A DNA stretch of 38,962 bases from Candidatus Nomurabacteria bacterium RIFCSPHIGHO2_02_FULL_35_13 (GTDB lineage Bacteria; Patescibacteriota; Minisyncoccia; Phycocordibacterales; UBA9973): contig MFTY01000002.1 in NCBI GenBank assembly GCA_001785515.1, positions 1 to 38,962 on the forward strand, read 5' to 3'. Made by a program: the position numbers and the translations under genes. Shown here in pieces: positions 23,012 through 30,507 of this stretch. The stretch's first letter is position 1, and each line of letters begins with the position of its first letter. The notes under the pieces were generated by a model that was given only the letters and a program-made list of their open reading frames with translations, ran no database searches and had not been told where the DNA came from.

Positions 23012-24301
23012 ATGAAAAAATATTTTAAAGAAAATAAAAAGAAATTCTCGTTTGCCGATAGGCAAAAAGGCTCAGCGATGCTGATAGCCATTATTTTTTT
23101 CCTTTTTATTTCTCTTGCCATAATTTCCGGCCTTGTTTCACCTTCAATTCGTGAATTTAAAAACGCCAATACAAATTTAAATTCAAAAAAATCATTTTTT
23201 TTATCTGAGTCAGGGAGTGAAGATACTTTCTATCGTATACTTAAAAATAAATTAATTTCGGAAAATGAAACAATCGTCATTGATTCTAATTCGGTAAGCA
23301 CAACCATTACAACTCTTCTTGGCAGTATTAAACAAATTATTTCGCTTGGAGACGTATCTAGCTATCAACGAAAAAATAACCTAACGCTTAAAGCTGAAGG
23401 AACTATTATATTCAAATACGGGACACAGGCAGGTCAGGGAGGTTTTATTTTTCAAAATAATTCTTATGCAAATGGTAGCATCTATTCGAACGGAAATATC
23501 ATTGGTTCAAATGGCGCGTATGTCACCGGTAGCGCTTCTTCGGCCGGTAGTACTGGATTAATTTCAAATATGCGTGTTGGTTATAATGGTGCTGGCGATG
23601 CGCGCGCTAATACCGTTAGAGACTCGACTGTCACAGGCGTTATTTATTGCCAGACTGGTTCTGGTAATAATAGTTCATGCGATACTTCACAAGCTAATCC
23701 CGTAGTTCAAGATTTCCCAATATCCGACCTTGATATCGCTAAATGGGAGAATGATGCAACCAGCGGAGGAACGACTAATGGCAATTTAACAATTTTATCG
23801 CCTACCACAATTGGTCCAAGAAAAATAGAAGGCAATCTGACTGTGAGCAGTTTTCTTACTGTTTCAGGCACCATATATGTGACAGGCAATATTATAATCA
23901 ATGGAACGATGAAATTAAGTTCTTCTTATGGCGCAACATCAGCCGTTATAGTATCTGAGGGTTATATTATTATAAACAATGGCGCTGTGCTTCGAGATTC
24001 TGGAACCTTTGGCAGTTATATGTTGCTTTTATCTAAAAGCGGATGTGATGCAAGCATCCTGGAAAGTCTGTGTAATGGAAACAATGCGATTCAGGTTAGC
24101 AATAACTCAAATATTTCAATTATAAATGCGCAAAAAGGCACGGTTTATTTTAGTAATAATGCTAGCGTAAAAGAGGTGGTAGGTCATACAATATTTTTAA
24201 AAAATAATGTTGGTATTAATTATAGCGGTAGTGTAGTAAGCGCCAATTTCACCAGTGAGTCTCTCACTTCGTGGATAATAGATGGCTGGGGAGAGGAATA
24301 G
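23012..24301 (+). CDS. PilX/GspK-like large minor pilin with repeat domain
   Basis: The 429-residue protein has a 20-residue leader with basic residues, then QKGSAMLIAIIFFLFISLAI: Gly before the cut, but no Glu at +5 of the mature part (Ile there). That lack is typical of PilX/GspK, the tip subunit. From about 140 the protein is Gly/Asn/Ser-rich. Between about 275 and 330 it has short hydrophobic repeats (NLTVSSFLTVSGTIYVTGNIIING) like polymer-forming beta-helix proteins. One Cys cluster, around SGCDASILESLCNG, may form a disulfide. It ends the pilus operon. It may cap the fibre and carry an adhesive beta-solenoid head. Confidence 0.78.
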   Translation: MKKYFKENKKKFSFADRQKGSAMLIAIIFFLFISLAIISGLVSPSIREFKNANTNLNSKKSFFLSESGSEDTFYRILKNKLISENETIVIDSNSVSTTITTLLGSIKQIISLGDVSSYQRKNNLTLKAEGTIIFKYGTQAGQGGFIFQNNSYANGSIYSNGNIIGSNGAYVTGSASSAGSTGLISNMRVGYNGAGDARANTVRDSTVTGVIYCQTGSGNNSSCDTSQANPVVQDFPISDLDIAKWENDATSGGTTNGNLTILSPTTIGPRKIEGNLTVSSFLTVSGTIYVTGNIIINGTMKLSSSYGATSAVIVSEGYIIINNGAVLRDSGTFGSYMLLLSKSGCDASILESLCNGNNAIQVSNNSNISIINAQKGTVYFSNNASVKEVVGHTIFLKNNVGINYSGSVVSANFTSESLTSWIIDGWGEE

Positions 24302-24307
24302 AAGGTA

Positions 24308-24322
24308 TGATATAATCAGCTT
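24308..24322 (+). promoter_or_regulatory. tpiA promoter, extended -10, leaderless type
   Basis: TGaTATAAT (TATAAT at 24311-24316) ends 6 nt before the ATG at 24323. No -35 match; the TGn extension may replace it. Confidence 0.7.
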
Positions 24323-25105
24323 ATGTCTAAAAAAATAGCAAAGAAAATTGTTGTTGGCAATTGGAAGATGAATCCACTGTCTCTTAAGGAAGCAGAAAAA
24401 TTATTTATCAATATAGCAAAATCTGTCTCTAATTTTAAAAAAACAGGAATTATAGTTTGTTTACCATTTTTATATTTGGAAAAATTAAAATCTACTAGCC
24501 AGCGTACTAAAAAAATATCTTTGGGCGCGCAAGATGTTTTTTGGGAAGATGCTGGCGCTTATACGGGAGAAATTTCCGGGGATATGCTTTATGATATTGG
24601 AGCAAAGTATGTAATAGTAGGGCACTCTGAACGACGTGAAATGGGTGAAAGCAATAATGATGTGAATAAAAAAGTAAAAGCGGCAATTAGAGCCGGACTT
24701 GTTCCTGTACTTTGCGTAGGAGAGAGTATGCGAGACAAAAATCATGAATATTTGAATTTCATTAAAACGCAGGTAATAGAATGTCTAAATGGAGTTTCTA
24801 AAAATTTTATTTCAAAAGTTATTATTGCTTATGAACCCATTTGGGCCATAGGCAAGGGGGCATATCCTGCAACGCCGGAAGAATTTCGCGAGATGAATAT
24901 TTTTATCAGAAAAATTTTAAGTGATAAATTTGGCGTAAAAATAGTTGAGGATATTAAAATAATTTATGGCGGGTCGGTTGATGAGAAAAATACCGAAGGA
25001 TTTATCAAAGCAGGATATGCTGATGGTTTTTTAGTAGGCAGAGCAAGTTTGAACCCAAAAAAGTTTTCTGAAATTATAAAAATATGCGAAGCATCAGACA
25101 AATAA
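24323..25105 (+). CDS. tpiA: Triosephosphate isomerase
   Basis: The 260-residue TIM-barrel enzyme interconverts dihydroxyacetone phosphate and glyceraldehyde 3-phosphate. Catalytic residues are in place: Asn13 and Lys15 (VGNWKMN), the His of VGHSERR, the Glu of AYEPIWAIGKG (flexible loop 6 follows), and the phosphate-binding GGSV and DGFLVGRASL near the C-terminus. The length is slightly above the usual 250. Its stop lies 22 bp inside pgk, so the two glycolytic genes are translationally linked and probably form an operon from the promoter at 24308. Confidence 0.97.
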   Translation: MSKKIAKKIVVGNWKMNPLSLKEAEKLFINIAKSVSNFKKTGIIVCLPFLYLEKLKSTSQRTKKISLGAQDVFWEDAGAYTGEISGDMLYDIGAKYVIVGHSERREMGESNNDVNKKVKAAIRAGLVPVLCVGESMRDKNHEYLNFIKTQVIECLNGVSKNFISKVIIAYEPIWAIGKGAYPATPEEFREMNIFIRKILSDKFGVKIVEDIKIIYGGSVDEKNTEGFIKAGYADGFLVGRASLNPKKFSEIIKICEASDK

Positions 25106-26148
25106 AAAACTTAAAAGGAAAAAAAGTGTTAGTGCGAGTGGATTTTAATGTGCCTATAAAAAATGGGCGGATTCTTGATGATTTTAGAATTAAAAAAGCG
25201 CTTCCAACCATTAAATTTTTAGAAAAAAAGGGGGCAAAAATAATATTAATCACGCATTTGGGAAAAAATGGAAATGAGAGCCTTGCGCCAATAATTAAAC
25301 GTTTTTTTGAAATTTCAAAATGCTCAAAATCACAAGTAAGTTTTTTTGATAATATAAGAAAGTTTACTGGCGAAGCAAAAAACGATTTAAATTTTGCGAA
25401 AAAACTTTCAGTTCTCGGTGATGTTTATGTTAATGACGCTTTTTCTGTTTCTCACCGCGCACATGCCTCAATTGTCGGATTACCCAAATATTTGCCCGGT
25501 TACGCAGGGTTTCAACTGGAAGAAGAAATAAAAAATTTATCCAAAACAATAAAAAACATAAAACACCCATTTCTTTTTATCGCCGGAGGAGTTAAATTTT
25601 CCACAAAAATACCCTTAATCCAAAAATATTTAAAATTAGCAGACTATGTTTTTATTGGTGGGTCATTATTAAATATTTTTTTAAAGGCCAAAGGATATGA
25701 AGTAGGACGTTCCTTTTTGGAAAACATAAATTACAATTTTAAGAAAATTCTTAAAAATAAAAAGCTGATTTTGCCGGAAGATGTCGTTGTAAAATCAGGA
25801 AATAAATTGATTAATAAAAAAATAAATCAAATTAAAAAAGATGAGATTATTTTGGATGTTGGAAATAAATCAGTAAAAAGCCTGACTCAGTTAATTAAAA
25901 AATCAAAACTCATTCTCTGGAACGGACCTTTGGGTAAATATGAAGATGGCGGAGCAAGGGCTACTAAAAAAGTATTGAAAATGGTTTCCAAATCAAAAGC
26001 TCAAAGTATTATTGGAGGAGGTGATATTGTATATTTTGTATCTTTAATGAAAATGGAGAAAAAATTCTCTTTTGTGTCCACCGGCGGTGGAGCAACATTG
26101 GATTTTCTGGCAAACGGAACATTGCCAGGTATTAAAGCGCTGAAATAA
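25084..26148 (+). CDS. pgk: Phosphoglycerate kinase, compact form
   Basis: The 354-residue PGK makes ATP from 1,3-bisphosphoglycerate. It has the N-terminal signature VLVRVDFNVPI and substrate-binding residues (DDFRI, THLG, NDAFSVSHRAHAS). The hinge and the C-terminal nucleotide-binding part include GGVKFSTKI, LWNGPLGKYE and GGGDIVYFV...VSTGGGATLDFLAN. It is about 40 residues shorter than most bacterial PGKs (390-400), through shorter loops rather than loss of a domain. The start overlaps tpiA by 22 bp and fits the family start (RSIRQIKNLKGKKV). The 3' end overlaps the convergent hit gene by 17 bp. Confidence 0.95.
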   Translation: MRSIRQIKNLKGKKVLVRVDFNVPIKNGRILDDFRIKKALPTIKFLEKKGAKIILITHLGKNGNESLAPIIKRFFEISKCSKSQVSFFDNIRKFTGEAKNDLNFAKKLSVLGDVYVNDAFSVSHRAHASIVGLPKYLPGYAGFQLEEEIKNLSKTIKNIKHPFLFIAGGVKFSTKIPLIQKYLKLADYVFIGGSLLNIFLKAKGYEVGRSFLENINYNFKKILKNKKLILPEDVVVKSGNKLINKKINQIKKDEIILDVGNKSVKSLTQLIKKSKLILWNGPLGKYEDGGARATKKVLKMVSKSKAQSIIGGGDIVYFVSLMKMEKKFSFVSTGGGATLDFLANGTLPGIKALK

Positions 26149-26524
26149 TTTTTTTTAGTATTTCTTTTTCTTGTCCTTCTTTGTATTCTTTTGTGGGGAA
26201 ATTACGGAAATTATCGCTGTAATATCTAGGGATTAAATGAATATGAAAATGCGGTACTTCATTTCCCACCACGGATTGTTGCACATAATCGCAACTGAGA
26301 CCTTTTTTTAGCGCAAGCATAATTTTTTTAGTCAGTTTGAATATTTCAGAAATTATTTCATCATCAGCCTCTTGCATCCAGACGACATGTTTTTTAGGAA
26401 TTATTATAAGGTGTCCGTCTGAAACTGGTTTAATGTCAAGAAATGCCAAAAAGTTTTCATTTTCATAAATTTTATTGCACGGAATATCACCTTTTATAAT
26501 TTTGCAGAAAATGCAGTTTTCCAT
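26132..26524 (-). CDS. HIT-family nucleotide hydrolase (Hint-like)
   Basis: The 130-residue protein has an N-terminal CIFCKIIKG segment (Cys4, Cys7 as zinc ligands in many members), the core strand FLDIKPVSDGHLIIIPKKH, and the histidine triad H92-x-H94-x-H96 (PHFHIHLIPR). Hint-type enzymes hydrolyse adenosine phosphoramidates and remove AMP from lysyl-AMP-like adducts; the physiological substrate in bacteria is mostly unclear. On the minus strand TATAAT (26532-26537) lies 7 nt before the ATG, so the mRNA is probably leaderless. It is convergent with pgk (17-bp overlap) and divergent from recJ, with repeat copy E in between. Confidence 0.93.
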   Translation of the reverse strand: MENCIFCKIIKGDIPCNKIYENENFLAFLDIKPVSDGHLIIIPKKHVVWMQEADDEIISEIFKLTKKIMLALKKGLSCDYVQQSVVGNEVPHFHIHLIPRYYSDNFRNFPTKEYKEGQEKEILKKIISAL

Positions 26525-26531
26525 AAGATGT

Positions 26532-26537
26532 ATTATA
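26532..26537 (-). promoter_or_regulatory. hit -10 box, leaderless type
   Basis: TATAAT on the minus strand, 7 nt before the ATG. Repeat copy E begins 3 bp further upstream, so any -35 contact falls inside its left arm. Confidence 0.6.
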
Positions 26538-26540
26538 CCC

Positions 26541-26675
26541 GAATTGCAAAAATTGTTGAAGGCATATCTTTTTTAGGGGGTTTGGCGAGCGACGGCGAGC
26601 CAACTTCAGAACTTTTTAAGCTTCAAAAAGTTCGTACCCTAGAAAAAGATATGCCGAGAAAGATTTTTGTAATTC
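26541..26675. repeat. Structured repeat family 1, copy E (covarying copy)
   Basis: Inverted arms 26541-26574 and 26641-26675 are the longest of the family. Hairpin b is GAACTTTTT/AAAAAGTTC instead of GGATTTTTT/AAAAAATCC: two pairs changed, both compensated, loop kept. Hairpin a is TTGGC-GA-GC-GACG-GC-GA-GCCAA, again re-paired with new sequence. It separates the divergent hit and recJ promoters. Confidence 0.92.
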
Positions 26676-26676
26676 A

Positions 26677-26692
26677 TGTTAGAATTTGATTT
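26677..26692 (+). promoter_or_regulatory. recJ promoter, extended -10, leaderless type
   Basis: TGtTAGAAT (TAGAAT at 26680-26685), then 7 nt to the ATG at 26693. It abuts the right arm of repeat copy E. Confidence 0.6.
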
Positions 26693-28438
26693 ATGCAACA
26701 ATACTCGGAACTACTCCGAACGATTTTGGAAAAAAGAGGTATAAGAAATCTGGCTGAAGCTGAGATTTTTTTGAATCCCGATTATGAACGTGATTTATAT
26801 GACCCGTTTGAAATGAAAGATATGGAAAAAGCTTGTGTTAAGCTTTTTGAGGTAATAGAAAATAAGGAGAAGATAGTTATATATGCCGATTATGATTGCG
26901 ACGGCATTCCTGGAGCGGTTATCTTGCAGGATTTATTTAAAAAGATAGGCTATTCAAATTATGAGATTTATATTCCGGGGAGAAACTCAGAAGGTTACGG
27001 ACTTAATCTTTCTGCTATAAAACAATTTGCTCAAAAAAGAGTGAAACTTTTGATAACCATTGACCTTGGTATTACAGCAGTTTCTGAAATTGCACAAGCG
27101 GAAATAGATGGAATTGATGTGATTATCACCGACCACCACTTACCAAAACAGAAAGTTCAGGATGTAAAAAATTCTCCCGCCTTCGCCCTCGGAGACATAA
27201 GTCCAGGGGACCCACGGCTCCTTAATTTTTTACATCCTGAACTTTCTTTGCCGAAAGCTTATGCAATTTTAAATCCAAAAGTTGATAATTACCCTGAAAA
27301 AATATTATGTGGCGCCGGAGTAGTATTCAAATTAGTACAAGGATTTATAAAAAAATACGGAGAATTCTATAAAATAAATACTGGTTGGGAAAAATGGTTG
27401 CTGGATATGGCAGGTTTGGCTACACTTTCAGACCTTGTTCCTCTTGTGGGTGAAAATAGAGCCATGGCATATTTTGGAATAAAGGTTTTAAAAAAATCTC
27501 CTCGCCCTGGTGTGCAAAAACTTCTGTCTAAAATGAAAATTAACCCAAAATACCTGACAGAAGACGATATTGGTTTTATGATAACACCCAGACTCAATGC
27601 AGCATCGCGAATGGATAACCCTATGATGGCATACGAGCTTCTTTCTACGGAAGATGAAGTAAGAGCAGGAGTGATTGCAGACCACTTATCTAAAATAAAT
27701 GATGATAGAAAAACAATGGTCGCCGGTATTATGCGTGAAGTTAATAAAAAATTTGAAAAACGAGAAACTAAGAAAGTTATTGTTATAGGTAATCCCAAAT
27801 GGCGTGTGGGTGTATTGGGACTTGTAGCCAGCAAAATATCAGATGAATACAAAAAACCCGTTTTTGTCTGGGGTAAAGATGAAAATGATATTATAAAAGG
27901 TTCTTGTAGAAGCGATGGGTCAGTATCTCTTGTTGAGCTTATGACTGAAACTAATGAATTTTTTTTAGAATTTGGTGGACACGAATTTGCCGGTGGATTT
28001 ACGGTTCATAGCGAAAAGATCCATTTTTTGGAAGAAGCCCTTTCTCTTTCTTTTAACAAAGTGAAGCGTGATAAAACAGAAAACGAGATAATTTTTGATA
28101 TAAAATCTGATTTGAGTATGGTGAATATGAAAAATTGGCGTGAAATAGAAAAACTTGCTCCCTTTGGGCTAGCTAATCCCAAACCAATTTTTCTTTTTGA
28201 AAACGTGAATATAGAGAATATTAAAAAATTTGGCAAGAACGGGTCAGGGGAACATTTAGAAATTACTTTTTCAGATATAAGTAAAAATAAAGTTAAAGCA
28301 ATTTCTTTTTTCTCTAGCAGTGAATCTTTTAAAGTTCCATTATCAGAAAACATAAAAGTAAATCTTCTCGCAACTTTTGATTTATCCAGATTCAAAGGTA
28401 GAGAAGAGCTAAGACTTAGAATAATTGATATAATATAA
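26693..28438 (+). CDS. recJ: Single-strand-specific exonuclease RecJ
   Basis: The 581-residue DHH-superfamily 5'-3' ssDNA exonuclease has motif I ADYDCDG at 65-71, a further Asp in ITIDLGI (121-127), DHH at 147-149, the DHHA1 domain with SCRSDGSVSLVEL and EFGGHEFAGGF, and a C-terminal OB-like domain (about 460-581). RecJ acts in recombination repair, mismatch repair and processing of transformed DNA. Directly after DHHLP is an insertion of about 30 residues (about 153-186, including SPAFALGDISPGDPRLL). It is encoded by a family 2 repeat with perfect 24-bp inverted arms; in other RecJ proteins the chain goes quickly on to AILNPK. The reading frame is kept. rnhA follows after 7 bp. Confidence 0.95.
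   Translation: MQQYSELLRTILEKRGIRNLAEAEIFLNPDYERDLYDPFEMKDMEKACVKLFEVIENKEKIVIYADYDCDGIPGAVILQDLFKKIGYSNYEIYIPGRNSEGYGLNLSAIKQFAQKRVKLLITIDLGITAVSEIAQAEIDGIDVIITDHHLPKQKVQDVKNSPAFALGDISPGDPRLLNFLHPELSLPKAYAILNPKVDNYPEKILCGAGVVFKLVQGFIKKYGEFYKINTGWEKWLLDMAGLATLSDLVPLVGENRAMAYFGIKVLKKSPRPGVQKLLSKMKINPKYLTEDDIGFMITPRLNAASRMDNPMMAYELLSTEDEVRAGVIADHLSKINDDRKTMVAGIMREVNKKFEKRETKKVIVIGNPKWRVGVLGLVASKISDEYKKPVFVWGKDENDIIKGSCRSDGSVSLVELMTETNEFFLEFGGHEFAGGFTVHSEKIHFLEEALSLSFNKVKRDKTENEIIFDIKSDLSMVNMKNWREIEKLAPFGLANPKPIFLFENVNIENIKKFGKNGSGEHLEITFSDISKNKVKAISFFSSSESFKVPLSENIKVNLLATFDLSRFKGREELRLRIIDII
27150..27247. repeat. Structured repeat family 2, inside recJ
   Basis: Arms 27150-27173 and 27224-27247 are perfect 24-bp inverted repeats. 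The 50-bp core starts CTCCCGCCTTCGCCCTCGG and ends CAGGGGACCCACGGCTCCTT, matching the copies at 12568 and 34386. It is fully translated as part of RecJ. Confidence 0.93.
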
Positions 28439-28445
28439 TATAATA
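28429..28445 (+). promoter_or_regulatory. rnhA -10 region, tandem TATAAT
   Basis: Three overlapping TATAAT boxes (28429-28434, 28434-28439, 28439-28444). The middle one ends 6 nt before the ATG at 28446; the first has an upstream TGa. They overlap the recJ stop. Confidence 0.5.
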
Positions 28446-28925
28446 ATGAAAAAAGATAAAATCATAATTTATACCGATGGAGCAGCAAGAGGAAATCCTG
28501 GGAAAGCTGGATGGGCCGGGATTTTTATTATAGGAAAAAATATTGTTGAAATTGGCGGAGCATCTAAACATGCAACGAATAATCAAATGGAACTTACTGC
28601 ACCGATAGAAGCGTTAAAATACTTAAGCAAAATCCCACATGTCCGACATGTGGAAAATATAGAAATTTTTTCTGACTCAAAGTATGTGATTTTAGGAATC
28701 ACAGAATGGATATTTAATTGGCAGAAAAATAATTGGAGAAATGCCGCAAAAAAGCCGGTTTTAAATAAAGAACTTTGGGAAGAACTTTATAAACTTTCAG
28801 AACATTTAAAAATCAAATGGATTTATGTAGAAGGACACAATGGGGATAAATATAATGACCGCGCGGATGAAATAGCTACAAATTTTGCAGACGACCTCAA
28901 AATAGAACTTAAAAACAAAAAATAA
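28446..28925 (+). CDS. rnhA: Ribonuclease HI
   Basis: The 159-residue enzyme removes RNA from RNA-DNA hybrids (primers, R-loops). Active-site residues are D11 (YTDGAARGNPG), E49 (NNQMELTAP), D77 (FSDSKYV) and D141 (NDRADEIA), with the flexible H131. The WxxNxW element (NWQKNNWRNAAKKPV) is of the E. coli type. Between the helix LKYLSK and the strand NIEIFSD there is an extra IPHVRHVE (about 63-70), encoded by a perfect 19-nt palindrome (28635-28653). In other RNases HI this turn is only a few residues. It lies between recJ and comEC on the same strand. Confidence 0.96.
   Translation: MKKDKIIIYTDGAARGNPGKAGWAGIFIIGKNIVEIGGASKHATNNQMELTAPIEALKYLSKIPHVRHVENIEIFSDSKYVILGITEWIFNWQKNNWRNAAKKPVLNKELWEELYKLSEHLKIKWIYVEGHNGDKYNDRADEIATNFADDLKIELKNKK
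28635..28653. repeat. 19-nt palindrome inside rnhA
   Basis: CCACATGTC, central C, GACATGTGG: perfect 9-bp arms. It is translated in a surface turn of RNase HI. Confidence 0.8.
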
Positions 28926-28930
28926 ATTGC

Positions 28931-30409
28931 ATGCAGGATAGAGTTTTTTATACAACCTGTTTTGGTTTTATAATTGGAGTGCTTTTGCGTTCTTTTATTT
29001 TTATAAATTTATATTTTACTCTTTTGTTTCTAGTAATTTCTTTCGCATTTATTATATTTTTTATTTTTATTTCAAAAAATAAGTGGGGTATTATAGTTTC
29101 CGTTTTTATTTTAGTGTTTTTCATTGGAATTTTTCGTTTTTACATGGTTGATGTTTCCGCGCCTAGTGTTTTTGAATCTCATGTTGGTGAAAAAGTTTCT
29201 TTATCTGGGAAAATTATAGATGAGCCAAATATTGCGGAAAATAATCAGAAATTAACCGTGGAAATACAAGATGGAAAAAATAAAACAGAAATTTTAATGT
29301 CAGCAAATTTAAGTGAAGATTATAAATATGGAGACAATATAAATTTCGAAGGTATTTTAAAAAAGCCGGAAAATTTTATAACAGACCAAGGCAAGGAATT
29401 TGATTATATAAATTATTTACGAAAAGATGGAATTTTTTATATAATAAATTACCCAAAAATCGAAGTAATATCGCATGGAAATGGGAATTTTATAAAAAGT
29501 GCGTTATTTTACGCTAAAGAAATTTTTTTAAATAAAATAAATTTAGCAATTAGGGAACCGGAATCATTACTTATGAGTGGTCTTATTTTAGGCGAAAAAT
29601 CATCCTTTGATGAATCTCTAAGACAAAGTTTTGTGGATACAGGCACGATACATATCGTTGCGCTTTCCGGATACAATGTGACAATCGTTGCTGAATGGAT
29701 TATGAAATTTTTTTCTTCTTTTCCTAAAAATATAGGAATTGGTGCCGGCATATTTGCCATCTTGCTTTTTGTTTTAATGACTGGCGGGTCTTCAACAGCA
29801 GTGCGAGCGGGGATAATGGCAAGTCTAGCCTTATTTGCCCGTCTAATAGGCAGAAATTATGATGTCACGCGGGCACTAATACTCGCCGGTGTAGTTATGG
29901 TTTTAATAAACCCTTTTGTTCTCGTTTTTGATGTTTCCTTTCAACTTTCTTTTATAGCTACCGTGGCAGTTATCTTTTTTTCGCCTAAAATTGAAAAATA
30001 TTTTTTATGGGTTACGCCCCGTTTGGGATTGCGAGATATCGTATCAGTTACTTGCGCGGCTTATATTTTTGTTATGCCTTTTATTCTTTATAAGATGGGT
30101 AATCTTTCTTTAGTAGCGTTGCCCGCAAATGTATTAATTCTGCCTTTCATTCCGCCTACCATGATTTTAGGTTTTTTGACTGGTTTTGCTGGAGTTATTT
30201 GGTATGTTCCGGCAATTATATTGGGGTACATCTCATATTTTTTTCTTCACTATGAGCTTGCTGTCATAAGTTTTTTCTCCAACATACCATTTGCCGCATT
30301 AACTATACCTAATTTCCCGTTTATTTTTACACTGCTAATCTATCTCTATTTTATTTACAGACTTTTTGGGAAAAGCATAAAAAAATTTTTCTCAGAAACT
30401 CAAGAATAA
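28931..30409 (+). CDS. comEC: ComEC N-terminal half: DNA-uptake membrane channel
   Basis: The 492-residue protein matches the first part of ComEC/Rec2: a few N-terminal membrane helices (about 5-75), an extracellular OB-like DUF4131 domain (about 85-160, VGEKVSLSGKIIDEPN), and the Competence domain with about seven helices (about 210-480, including VALSGYNVTIVAEWIMKFF). It transports single-stranded DNA across the membrane. The metallo-beta-lactamase-like domain normally fused at the C-terminus is absent; it is encoded separately at 31113. The last codons and stop (FSETQE) form the left arm of repeat copy F. It follows rnhA by 5 bp. Confidence 0.9.
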   Translation: MQDRVFYTTCFGFIIGVLLRSFIFINLYFTLLFLVISFAFIIFFIFISKNKWGIIVSVFILVFFIGIFRFYMVDVSAPSVFESHVGEKVSLSGKIIDEPNIAENNQKLTVEIQDGKNKTEILMSANLSEDYKYGDNINFEGILKKPENFITDQGKEFDYINYLRKDGIFYIINYPKIEVISHGNGNFIKSALFYAKEIFLNKINLAIREPESLLMSGLILGEKSSFDESLRQSFVDTGTIHIVALSGYNVTIVAEWIMKFFSSFPKNIGIGAGIFAILLFVLMTGGSSTAVRAGIMASLALFARLIGRNYDVTRALILAGVVMVLINPFVLVFDVSFQLSFIATVAVIFFSPKIEKYFLWVTPRLGLRDIVSVTCAAYIFVMPFILYKMGNLSLVALPANVLILPFIPPTMILGFLTGFAGVIWYVPAIILGYISYFFLHYELAVISFFSNIPFAALTIPNFPFIFTLLIYLYFIYRLFGKSIKKFFSETQE

Positions 30410-30506
30410 TGTTTTTAAGGGGTTTCGAGCGCGACGGCGCGAGAATTTCAGGATTTTTTAAGCTTCAAAAAATCCGTACCGGCAAAAATATTATTCTTGA
30501 GTTTCT
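30394..30506. repeat. Structured repeat family 1, copy F
   Basis: Arms 30394-30416 and 30484-30506 match at 22 of 23 positions. The left arm includes the last five codons and stop of comEC; the right arm ends 1 bp before the sodA stop (minus strand, 30508-30510). The core is nearly identical to copy D. With convergent genes either side, the hairpin could act as a bidirectional terminator here. Confidence 0.92.
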
Positions 30507-30507
30507 A

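Noticed and set aside
198-30506. Repeats as a CRISPR array
   Set aside because: Copies are dispersed over 30 kb, lack regular spacers, and no cas genes are present.
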